NCBI GenBank assembly: GCA_903885855.1
Contig: CAISKG010000490.1
Span: forward strand, 1-5,177
DNA: 5,177 nt
Direction of reading: 5' to 3'
From: an uncultured Planctomycetaceae bacterium
GTDB lineage: Bacteria > Planctomycetota > Planctomycetia > Pirellulales > UBA1268
Part shown: positions 1 to 5,177 of the stretch, one piece after another
How positions within the stretch are numbered: the first letter of the stretch is position 1
Layout: every line of letters starts with the position of its first letter
Notes under the pieces: model-generated
Database searches by the model: none
Told to the model about the DNA's origin: nothing
What the model saw: only the letters and a program-made list of their open reading frames with translations
Position numbers and translations under genes: made by a program

Positions 1-1033
1 CGGCTGGCGCGGCCGGCACCACCGCGACGCCCCGCCGGGCTGGGAGGACGTCCGCGCCGCGGTGGCGACGATCCCCGAGGACGATCCCCGCCGGACGGCG
101 ATCGTCGACGACGCCGCAAGGCTCGACGCCCTCTTCGGCGACGCGCGCGGCACCGCCCGGCTGGTCGACGTGGCGCGCGATCCCGCCCTTCCCGCCGCGC
201 GGCGCGCCGGCGCGATCGACGCCCTGGTCGACGTCCGGGCCGGGGAGTCGGCGGCGATCGCCCGGGAGAGCCTCGCCGAGCCGGACCTCGCGCTGGCGGC
301 GATCCGCGGCCTGCTCGCGGCTGGCGCCGAGGAGGACGCCGCCGTGCTGCTGGCGGCCCTCCCCCGGCTCGAGGGCCAGGCGCGCGACGCCGCGCTCTCG
401 GCACTGGCCTCGCGCGCCGCCTGGGGCGCCGCGCTGCTCGAGGCCATCGACCGCGGCGATCTGCCGCGCGACGATCTCACGGCGCTCGTCGCCCGGCAGC
501 TCGCCGGCCTCGGCGACGCGGCCCTGCGAGCGCGCGTGGCCGCGCTCGCCGGCCCGCGGACCGAGGCAGGCCCGAACGGCCGCGCCGGCATCGAAGCCTG
601 GCGCGAGCGCCTCGCGCCGGACCGCCTCGCGCGGGCCGACGTGGCGGCGGGCCGGGAGGTGTGGAGCCGGCACTGCGCCGGCTGCCACCGCCTCCATGGC
701 GACGGCGGCGCACTCGGTCCCGACCTGACCGGCTCGGGCCGCCACGACCTCGACTACCTGCTCGCGAACCTCGTCACGCCCAGCGCCACCGTCTCGCCCG
801 ACTACCGGATGAAGCAGCTCGTCCTCGCCGACGGCCGCGTGCTGTCGGGGATCGTCGCCCGGCGCACCGCCGACACCGTCGTCCTGCGGACGCCCACCGG
901 CGAGGAGACCGTGCCGGTGGCCGACGTCGAGGAGACGGTCGACGGCGGCGTGTCGCTGATGCCGGAGGGGATCCTCGACCGCGTCGGCGAGCGGGGGGCC
1001 GCCGATCTCGTCCGCTTCCTCATGGAACCCTGA
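1..1033 (+). CDS. PVC-type heme-binding CxxCH protein, C-terminal part (5' end outside window)
   Basis: The frame is open from base 2 and ends with TGA at 1031-1033, giving 343 residues of a longer protein. A GTG at 62 could be read as a start. However, the 20 residues before it (GWRGRHHRDAPPGW...) continue in frame and resemble the normal family sequence ahead of the helical region, so I treat the gene as 5'-truncated by the window. Residues about 25-190 are Ala/Leu/Asp-rich helical repeats of HEAT type. The cytochrome-c-like domain follows: CAGCH at residues 225-229 (bases 674-688) supplies the covalent heme site, then GALGPDLTG, and the SLMPEG motif whose Met (residue 320, base 959) is the likely distal heme ligand. 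This matches the C-terminal heme-binding domain of the Pirellula/Verrucomicrobium type (TIGR02603). Full-length relatives are usually around 1000 residues, with an N-terminal dehydrogenase-like propeller, and are exported. A redox role in the envelope is inferred; the substrate is unknown. Confidence 0.93.
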   Translation, partial: GWRGRHHRDAPPGWEDVRAAVATIPEDDPRRTAIVDDAARLDALFGDARGTARLVDVARDPALPAARRAGAIDALVDVRAGESAAIARESLAEPDLALAAIRGLLAAGAEEDAAVLLAALPRLEGQARDAALSALASRAAWGAALLEAIDRGDLPRDDLTALVARQLAGLGDAALRARVAALAGPRTEAGPNGRAGIEAWRERLAPDRLARADVAAGREVWSRHCAGCHRLHGDGGALGPDLTGSGRHDLDYLLANLVTPSATVSPDYRMKQLVLADGRVLSGIVARRTADTVVLRTPTGEETVPVADVEETVDGGVSLMPEGILDRVGERGAADLVRFLMEP

Positions 1034-1046
1034 CGCGCTGCCGCGC

Positions 1047-2288
1047 TCACCAGCCGAGCGTGGCGGGATCGACGACGGAGTCGGCCGCACCGAGGTCGCG
1101 GAAGCGGGCGAAGCGGTGGAAGGTGAGGTGATTGGCGTCGTGGGCGCTCCGGGCGCCGCCGTCGTCGTCGTCGAACGCCGTGCGGCTCACGGCCAGGATG
1201 TCGTCGCCGTCGAAGATCCAGTCGACGTACTGGAAGGCGTGCCGGGCGACGTCGGGATGATGGAGGAGGATCGTGCGCCGCTCCCAGTCGAGGAGGTTCT
1301 CCGAGCGCAGCAGGACGAGCGTGTTGCGCACCGCCGCGGGCTTCACGGTGCCGGCCAGGGACGGCGGGCAGGCGCTCGCGAGCGACCACCACACCGGCCG
1401 CCCCGGGGCCGGATCGCGCCGGATGGCGAACTTCTTCGCCCCGCCGGGGAAGTCGATGAAGCCGTGCGCCGCGTCGAACGCGGCGGCCGTGCCGTCGGCG
1501 GCGACGCGGACGATCGCCGCCCGCTCCCGCTCGCCCGGGGCGAGCGGCCCGGCCTCGACGCGCAGGATGTCGAGGAGATCACCGTCGGCGTCGGCGACGA
1601 GGTTCCCCTCGAGCCAGCCGACGAAGCGGCCGCCGAGCCAGGCCGGATCGCGCGGCACCGGGGGGGTGAAGCGCCAGCTCGCGCGGTCGAGCAGGTCGGC
1701 GTCGAGCGGTGCCGAGATCACCACCGGCGCGTAGCGCTTGCCCCATTCCCTCCCCCCCGAGGCATCCTCGACGCCGCGCCAGAGCCTCCCGTCATGCTCG
1801 AGCACCGGCATCGGCGCCGTGTGCCACTCCCCCTCGGCGAGGAGCCCCGTCGCCGGGCCGTCGGGGACGGTCCAGGTGCGGCCGCCGTCGTCGCTGCGGC
1901 GGATCACGAGCGGCCCGTGGTGGTGCGTGGGGCCGAGGAGCCAGACGGCGCCCGCATGGCAGAAGAGGTTCGACCAGAAGGCGCCGTCGATCGTGGCCAC
2001 GCGCTCCCAGGTGGCGCCGTCGTCGGCGCTCGAGAAGACCGCCGTGACGGCGCTGGTCCACTCGCTCGTGCCCGGGCCGAAATGGTCGTGGGTCGCGAGC
2101 AGCCGGCCGTCGGGGAGGCGCGCGATCGACGGCGAGCCGACGTAGCGGCCCGTGGCGGCGGGCAGATGGTCGACGACCACGCCCGGCGGCGCCGCCGCAC
2201 ACGCGCCCGCCGCGGCCACGAACCCCGCGATCAGCAGGCCGGCGGAGAGCCGGGCCCGGATCGCCGCCGACCGACGGGCACGCCTCAT
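1047..2288 (-). CDS. Exported sialidase-like (Asp-box) beta-propeller protein
   Basis: A 413-residue protein starting at the ATG at 2288-2286 and ending with TGA at 1049-1047. The start is fixed by a strong GGAGGTG five bases upstream and by the ATGA overlap with the preceding gene. The N-terminus is a signal peptide: Arg-rich residues 1-13, hydrophobic core at about 14-29, cleavage probably near AAA-PP (31-35). C30 sits in a poor lipobox, so a lipoprotein is less likely. Two Asp-boxes (SxDxGxTW) are visible at residues 87-94 and 132-139, each marking a propeller blade. Other family-like stretches are VGSPSIARLPDGRLLATHD (50-68), FIDFPGGAKKF (278-288) and FQYVDWIFDGDDILAVSRT (352-370). From memory these are typical of proteins annotated as sialidase family or exo-alpha-sialidase in Planctomycetota and Bacteroidota. 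I see no FRIP-type arginine motif, so true sialidase activity is not established. It is the second gene of an operon with a DUF3748 gene and probably depends on that gene's promoter. Confidence 0.88.
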   Translation of the reverse strand: MRRARRSAAIRARLSAGLLIAGFVAAAGACAAAPPGVVVDHLPAATGRYVGSPSIARLPDGRLLATHDHFGPGTSEWTSAVTAVFSSADDGATWERVATIDGAFWSNLFCHAGAVWLLGPTHHHGPLVIRRSDDGGRTWTVPDGPATGLLAEGEWHTAPMPVLEHDGRLWRGVEDASGGREWGKRYAPVVISAPLDADLLDRASWRFTPPVPRDPAWLGGRFVGWLEGNLVADADGDLLDILRVEAGPLAPGERERAAIVRVAADGTAAAFDAAHGFIDFPGGAKKFAIRRDPAPGRPVWWSLASACPPSLAGTVKPAAVRNTLVLLRSENLLDWERRTILLHHPDVARHAFQYVDWIFDGDDILAVSRTAFDDDDGGARSAHDANHLTFHRFARFRDLGAADSVVDPATLGW

Positions 2289-3598
2289 CGGGGCACCTCC
2301 GCCACGAAGACCTGATTGAACGTGCCGTGGGCCGAGCCGACGGGGCGCACGAACGCGACCCTGCGGCCGTCGGGGGAGACGACGCACGCCTCCGGGCGCG
2401 GGCCCGGCCCGGCATCGCGCGCGGTGAGCGGCTCCACGGCGCCGTCGCGGGCGTCGACGAGGCAGACGCGGCCGTCGATCACGCAGGCGATCCGGGCGCC
2501 GTCGGGGGTCCAGGTGAAGGCACTGTCGACGCTCGCCCCCCCCGACGTCACGGCGCGCGGCGCGCCCCCCTGCGGCCCGACGGTGGAGAGCTGCACGATG
2601 CCGCGGTCGTCGCGCGACAGGAAGGCGATGCGCGTGCCGTCGGGGCTCGAGCGGGGCCAGTGACGCGGCCCTTGGAGGCCGGGGTGGACGCGGTCGGTGG
2701 TCACCGTGAGGCGCCGCTGCACGACGCCCGCCGGCGGGCGCGGGCGCGTGCGCTCCGTGCCGCACAGCGGTCCGGCACCGGGCCGGTCGAGCGCCCCCTG
2801 GGGCGCGTCGTCGTCGGGCAGATCGACGACGAACAGCTCCACCACCGCGCGGCCGTCGGCGGCGACGACCGTGCCCTGGAAGGCCAGCGCCCGCCGCTGG
2901 CGCGAGCCGTCGGTGCGGCGGTAGCCCGCGGCACCGATCCAGGCCTCCTCGCAGGCACGCCCGATCTGGTCGCTGCCGGGCGCCGGGGCGTCGGCGAGGC
3001 CTGTGACCAGCACGCTCCAGGCGCTGCCGGAGTGGTTGCGGGGATGGGCGGGGGGCACCGCCACGGCCCGGCCGGCCACGCTCACCCCCACGGCGCGGAG
3101 ATTGCGCTCGCCGCTCCCCGGGGGAAGTGCGTCGAGGAGGGCGTCCTCGTAGGTGAAGCTCACGAGCCGGCCGTCGGGGGAGAACTGGTGGACGTGCGAC
3201 CCGCCGCGCAGGGCCCCCGGCGTGAACGGCGCCACCAGGTCGCGGGCGTCGAGCGCGAGGACCTCCCCCGGCCGGCCGCAGTCCACCACCACGCCCCGGC
3301 GCCGGGCGGGGCCGTAGGTCCACTCGGGGGTGGGATCCTCGGGGCCGAGGATGAAGACGACGCGGTCGTCGACGGGGCTGGTCGTGGCCACGCCGCAGCA
3401 GGCGCCCCGCAGCGATTCGTGGAGCACCTCGACGCGCCCGGTGGCCACCTCGACGCGCTCGATGCGGGTGCCGTCGAACAGGCTGCCGGCGGCGTCGGAG
3501 CGGACGTCGTACACCAGCCAGGCCCCGTCGGGCGACCAGACGGCGGCGTTGGTGAGGATGTGGCCGTGGGGGGCGGTGGTGAGTTGCCGTTCAGCCAT
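2285..3598 (-). CDS. DUF3748 family protein (YidR-like TolB/PD40 beta-propeller)
   Basis: A 437-residue protein, close to the roughly 415 of E. coli YidR. The frame stays open upstream to about 3964, but I choose the ATG at 3598-3596. The family N-terminus (LTTAPHGHILTNAAVWSPDG) begins right after it, and a GGAG lies six bases upstream. Propeller-type PDG repeats are at residues 21-33 (WSPDGAWLVYDVR), 139-151, 318-331, 363-375 and 407-418. Family landmarks recalled from YidR include RIERVEVATGRVEVLH (45-60), GPEDPTPEW (85-93), APFTPGALRGGSHVHQFSPDG (123-143), HPRNHSGSAWSVLV (185-198), RALAFQG (236-242) and GVVQRRLT (291-298). There is no signal peptide or membrane segment, so it is probably cytoplasmic. 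The biochemical function of the family is unknown; related TolB/oligogalacturonate-lyase propellers bind proteins or act on sugars. Its stop overlaps the start of the exported sialidase-like gene by four bases, so the two products are likely made in fixed proportion. Assignment to the family is confident; function is not. Confidence 0.92.
   Translation of the reverse strand: MAERQLTTAPHGHILTNAAVWSPDGAWLVYDVRSDAAGSLFDGTRIERVEVATGRVEVLHESLRGACCGVATTSPVDDRVVFILGPEDPTPEWTYGPARRRGVVVDCGRPGEVLALDARDLVAPFTPGALRGGSHVHQFSPDGRLVSFTYEDALLDALPPGSGERNLRAVGVSVAGRAVAVPPAHPRNHSGSAWSVLVTGLADAPAPGSDQIGRACEEAWIGAAGYRRTDGSRQRRALAFQGTVVAADGRAVVELFVVDLPDDDAPQGALDRPGAGPLCGTERTRPRPPAGVVQRRLTVTTDRVHPGLQGPRHWPRSSPDGTRIAFLSRDDRGIVQLSTVGPQGGAPRAVTSGGASVDSAFTWTPDGARIACVIDGRVCLVDARDGAVEPLTARDAGPGPRPEACVVSPDGRRVAFVRPVGSAHGTFNQVFVAEVPR
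2294..2300 (-). promoter_or_regulatory. Ribosome binding site of the sialidase-like gene
   Basis: On the minus strand the sequence reads GGAGGTG, five bases before the ATG at 2288. It is a near-consensus Shine-Dalgarno lying inside the last codons of the DUF3748 gene. Together with the ATGA overlap it decides the start and indicates translational coupling or direct re-initiation. Confidence 0.85.
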
Positions 3599-3604
3599 GG
3601 CGAT

Positions 3605-3608
3605 CTCC
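3605..3608 (-). promoter_or_regulatory. Ribosome binding site of the DUF3748 gene
   Basis: The minus strand reads GGCGGAGATCGCC directly before the ATG at 3598, placing GGAG six bases from the start codon. It supports this ATG over the longer open frame that continues upstream. Confidence 0.7.
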
Positions 3609-3940
3609 GCCGGACAGGGCCCGAGGGGGCGGTGTCCGCGGCCCGGCCGGCCACTGCCGACCGGGAGGAGGGGGGAAAAACAATTTGAGCGCCACCCCCC
3701 GGCTGGACGACGAACAGGGGTGTGGGGCGGCCATGCCGGCCCACGGCGCCGCGACGGATCGCCCAAGACCGCCGCGGTCACCACGACATTCGAACACTGG
3801 TCGCCGCATTCCGTCGGAGGTGCCAACCCCGAAGCGTTGATCCGGATCCCCTGAAAAGTCCGGGGCTTGCCCCAGACCCGGTCCGCATCATTTTCGCAGA
3901 GATCTACCCCGTTCGCAGGCGGCGACCGGTTCGATTCCAC

Positions 3941-3981
3941 GAGGGCCGCGGTGGCGTTTGTCACCGCGGCCCTCCTTTTTT
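3941..3981 (+). terminator. Strong rho-independent terminator
   Basis: The sequence shows a perfect 13-bp stem, GAGGGCCGCGGTG (3941-3953) with CACCGCGGCCCTC (3962-3974), an 8-base loop (3954-3961), then C and six T residues (3976-3981). The T tract is only on the plus-strand side, so it acts on rightward transcripts. No coding gene ends just upstream on this strand. It may insulate the repeat-protein gene from rightward readthrough, or it may be the 3' end of an unannotated small RNA. Confidence 0.88.
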
Positions 3982-3992
3982 CCCGGAGGACT

Positions 3993-4022
3993 TTGAATCC
4001 CGCCGCGCCGCGCCGCTAGCAT
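3993..4022 (+). promoter_or_regulatory. Sigma70-like promoter of the repeat-protein gene
   Basis: TTGAAT (3993-3998) and TAGCAT (4017-4022) are separated by 18 bases, each with four of six consensus matches (TTGACA, TATAAT). The pair is an AT-rich element in very GC-rich surroundings, starts 12 bases after the terminator and faces the downstream gene. It predicts a transcription start near 4029-4030 and a leader of about 75 bases to the ATG at 4105. No promoter was tested; the call rests on motif and position. Confidence 0.55.
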
Positions 4023-4092
4023 ACGCGCCGCGATGGCGGAACGCGCCGCGGCCTCCGCCCGCGGGCGTCCGCACACGCCCTTCCCCGCAGCC

Positions 4093-4097
4093 GAGGG
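4093..4097 (+). promoter_or_regulatory. Ribosome binding site choosing the ATG at 4105
   Basis: GAGGG lies seven bases before the ATG at 4105. The in-frame ATG at 4033 has no comparable motif and would sit only a few bases after the predicted transcription start. An in-frame TTG at 4099 also exists but is too close to this site. Confidence 0.6.
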
Positions 4098-4104
4098 CTT
4101 GTCG

Positions 4105-5177
4105 ATGCGACGCGATCTCCGTGTGATCCCGGCGGTCTTTCTGGCGGTCTGGCTCCCCGTGGGCAGAGCCGCCGCGGGGTGGCGGCACCACGCCCTCCAC
4201 GCCCCGTTCGGCCCCATCCCCGTGGCGGCACCGGCAGGCTGGGGACCGCCCCCGTGCGCCGGCTGGGGGGCCGGACCGGTCGCCCCGTGGGCGGGCTGGG
4301 GCCACGCCGTCGTGATCGACGATCGGCCGCTCCACGCGGCGCCGGCCTGGGTCGCCGCGGCACCCCTCGTCGCCCCCGCTCCCTGGACGCCGGCCGAGAC
4401 GATTCTCTCCGAGACGATCGTCTCCGAGACGGTGCTCGGGGAGACGGTGCTCGGGGAGACCGTCCTCGGGGAGACGAGCCTCACCGAGACGATCGTCTCC
4501 GAACGCGTGATCGCATCGGACATCGACACGACCGCGCCGTCGCGGGTTGAAACGGTGCCGCAGCCCGTCCTGCCGCCGGAGCCGGTGACGGCTCCGCAGG
4601 CGGTCGAGGCAACCGAGCCCGTCGCACCGCCGGAGGCCTCGCCCGCGGCCGATCCCCTGCCTCCGACCGAGCCTGTGGGGGACGCTGCGGCGGCCGACGA
4701 GCCGACGCCTGCCGACACCATGCCCCCCGAGGACGACGCTCCCGATGCGGGCACGTTCGAGGGCCCGGGCGACGAGCCCCCTCCCGCCCGGCCGCGGCGC
4801 AATCTGTTCGACGAAACCCCCGCCGAGCGCGCCGTGCCGGACGAACCCGCCGGCGGAGCGGACGACGCCCCCCCCACCGACGCCTTCGAGCGCCCCGCCG
4901 ACGACGATGGCTTCGAGCCCCCCGCCGACGACCCCATGGACGACGAGCCCATGGCGGATGACGACGGCGCCGCAGGTGACGCTCCTGGCTTCGAGCCCCC
5001 GGCCGATGAGCCGATGGACGACCCCGGCTTCGAGCCCCCCGCCGACGAGCCCATGGCGGATGACGACGGCGCCGCGGGGGACGACCCCGGCTTCGAGCCG
5101 CCGGCCGATGAGCCGATGGACGACCCCGGCTTCGACGCACCGGCCGATGACGCACCGGCCGATGACGCACCGGCCGA
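4105..5177 (+). CDS. Secreted acidic repeat protein, N-terminal part (3' end outside window)
   Basis: The frame from ATG 4105 stays open to the window edge: 357 codons, no stop. Residues 1-24 form a signal peptide (MRRDLR, hydrophobic core VIPAVFLAVWLPVG, cleavage after RAAA). The ATG at 4033 is also in frame but would bury this signal behind 24 extra residues and lacks a ribosome site. The segment at 25-97 is Gly/Trp/Pro/Ala-rich with AGWG at 44-47, 52-55 and 63-66. Eight ETxxx pentapeptides fill 98-137. A Pro/Ala/Glu linker follows (138-228), with a basic-then-NLFDE motif at 229-237 (RPRRNLFDE). Acidic repeats built on GFEPPADEPMDDP occupy 269-341, then DAPAD units run from 344 on. The only Cys is C51. 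The mature part looks mostly disordered and strongly acidic. Similar acidic, Pro/Ala-rich proteins with NLFD-like motifs occur in Planctomycetota (recalled); function is unknown. A cell-surface or periplasmic role is inferred from the signal peptide. Confidence 0.82.
   Translation, partial: MRRDLRVIPAVFLAVWLPVGRAAAGWRHHALHAPFGPIPVAAPAGWGPPPCAGWGAGPVAPWAGWGHAVVIDDRPLHAAPAWVAAAPLVAPAPWTPAETILSETIVSETVLGETVLGETVLGETSLTETIVSERVIASDIDTTAPSRVETVPQPVLPPEPVTAPQAVEATEPVAPPEASPAADPLPPTEPVGDAAAADEPTPADTMPPEDDAPDAGTFEGPGDEPPPARPRRNLFDETPAERAVPDEPAGGADDAPPTDAFERPADDDGFEPPADDPMDDEPMADDDGAAGDAPGFEPPADEPMDDPGFEPPADEPMADDDGAAGDDPGFEPPADEPMDDPGFDAPADDAPADDAPA
4396..4515 (+). repeat. Eight tandem 15-bp units encoding ETxxx pentapeptides
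   Basis: The units encode ETILS, ETIVS, ETVLG, ETVLG, ETVLG, ETSLT, ETIVS and a diverged ERVIA. Position pattern: Glu, Thr (Arg in the last unit), two mostly hydrophobic residues, then a small residue. Units 3 and 4 (4426-4455) are identical at DNA level, and unit 5 differs by synonymous changes only. Units 2 and 7 are identical to each other and each carries the 14-bp palindrome GAGACGATCGTCTC (4411-4424 and 4486-4499). Confidence 0.9.
4909..5133 (+). repeat. Acidic GFEPPADEP repeat block with 102-bp higher-order period
   Basis: GFEPPAD starts at residues 269, 295, 308 and 329, and a variant GFDAPAD at 342; spacings are 26, 13, 21 and 13 residues. The 13- and 21-residue units together form a 34-residue (102-bp) period. 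Bases from 4987 match those from 5089 almost exactly for more than 40 bases, and the segment from 4948 (EPMADDDGAAGD) matches that from 5050. The high DNA identity points to recent duplication or slippage. Confidence 0.88.
5134..5177 (+). repeat. Exact 15-bp tandem repeat (DAPAD) running off the window
   Basis: The unit gacgcaccggccgat is present at 5134-5148 and 5149-5163, and as 14 of 15 bases at 5164-5177, with no mismatches. The array continues beyond the edge, so its copy number is unknown. Confidence 0.9.

Larger units (their letters stand above)
3599..4104. other. Divergent intergenic region between the DUF3748 operon and the repeat-protein gene
   Basis: About 500 bases without a convincing protein gene. 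From left to right it holds several elements. A purine-rich patch (gggaggaggggggaaaaac) lies around 3662-3680, followed by an AT-rich spot (caattt). Read on the minus strand, that spot gives TCAAAT, which could be a weak -10 for the operon, but no good -35 stands in front of it. A short hairpin, GGGG-CTTG-CCCC, sits at 3862-3873 and is extended by GTC/GAC pairs with one mismatch (3858-3877). A relatively AT-rich stretch follows at 3886-3900. Then come the plus-strand terminator (3941-3981) and the promoter-like pair (3993-4022), listed separately. Between 3690 and 3855 I see nothing beyond ordinary GC-rich sequence and a 35-codon open frame (3733-3840) without a ribosome site. Confidence 0.6.

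Noticed and set aside
1116..2315. Plus-strand open frame (399 codons) opposite the sialidase-like gene
   Set aside because: Low-complexity Arg/Ala/Gly/Val composition without domains; the minus strand carries Asp-boxes and a signal peptide.
2289..3323. N-terminal extension of the sialidase-like frame to 3323
   Set aside because: The extra residues are Arg/Pro-rich out-of-frame translation of the DUF3748 gene. The ATG at 2288 has its own strong ribosome site and starts a good signal peptide.
2327..3688. Long plus-strand open frame (453 codons) opposite the DUF3748 gene
   Set aside because: The product is Arg/Ala/Gly/His-rich with no recognisable motif, and it is fully antisense to a gene with a clear family match; it is a by-product of GC-rich codons.
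3733..3840. Small plus-strand open frame of 35 codons before the terminator
   Set aside because: It has no Shine-Dalgarno or promoter, an Arg/Pro-rich product typical of random GC-rich sequence, and ends about 100 bases before the terminator stem.
3928..3938. tRNA T-loop-like GGTTCGATTCC
   Set aside because: Only two of the five T-stem pairs can form, no matching acceptor stem, D-arm or anticodon arm is visible around it, and no CCA follows. It is probably chance, or at most a remnant.
3599..3964. N-terminal extension of the DUF3748 frame
   Set aside because: The added 122 residues show no family similarity, and the family's conserved N-terminus begins just after the ATG at 3598, which has a GGAG in front.
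3888..5054. Long minus-strand open frame (388 codons, Ser/Gly-rich) opposite the repeat protein
   Set aside because: It mirrors the repetitive GC-rich plus-strand gene, crosses the terminator and promoter region, and has no family resemblance. The plus-strand frame has a signal peptide, ribosome site and coherent repeats.
4396..5177. CRISPR array or mobile-element repeats
   Set aside because: All periods are multiples of three, sit in frame in one open reading frame, and have no spacers, terminal inverted repeats or transposase nearby; they are protein-coding repeats.

Overview
The window is very GC-rich (roughly three quarters G+C by eye). Its gene families point to a planctomycete (phylum Planctomycetota). 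The strongest marker is a C-terminal heme-binding CxxCH domain of the Pirellula/Verrucomicrobium type at the left end. A secreted acidic Pro/Ala/Asp repeat protein at the right end fits the same group. The species cannot be named from the sequence.

Layout. (1) Bases 1-1033, plus strand: the last 343 residues of a large PVC-type heme-binding protein, a HEAT-like helical stretch followed by a cytochrome-c-like CAGCH domain; its start lies left of the window. (2) Bases 1047-3598, minus strand: a two-gene operon converging on gene 1 with only 13 bases between the stops. The promoter-proximal gene (2285-3598) is a DUF3748 protein, the family of E. coli YidR, a TolB/PD40-type beta-propeller without a signal peptide. 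The second gene (1047-2288) is a predicted exported sialidase-like (Asp-box) beta-propeller. The two share an ATGA stop/start overlap and are very probably translationally coupled. (3) Bases 3599-4104: a divergent intergenic region. It holds a strong plus-strand intrinsic terminator (3941-3981) with no obvious gene in front of it, then a sigma70-like promoter (3993-4022). (4) Bases 4105-5177, plus strand: a secreted low-complexity protein that runs off the right edge without a stop. In order it has a signal peptide, a Gly/Trp/Pro-rich segment, eight ETxxx pentapeptides, a Pro/Ala/Glu linker, then acidic GFEPPADEPMDDP-type and DAPAD repeats.

How the genes may work together. The two minus-strand genes are the only pair with a clear functional link: a predicted cytoplasmic propeller and a predicted exported sialidase-like propeller made from one mRNA. 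Glycan or sugar handling is a reasonable guess but not proven. The heme-binding protein and the repeat protein are probably separate envelope or exported proteins. The points most worth a second look are the DUF3748/sialidase-like coupling, the orphan terminator, and the repeat architecture of the right-hand gene.
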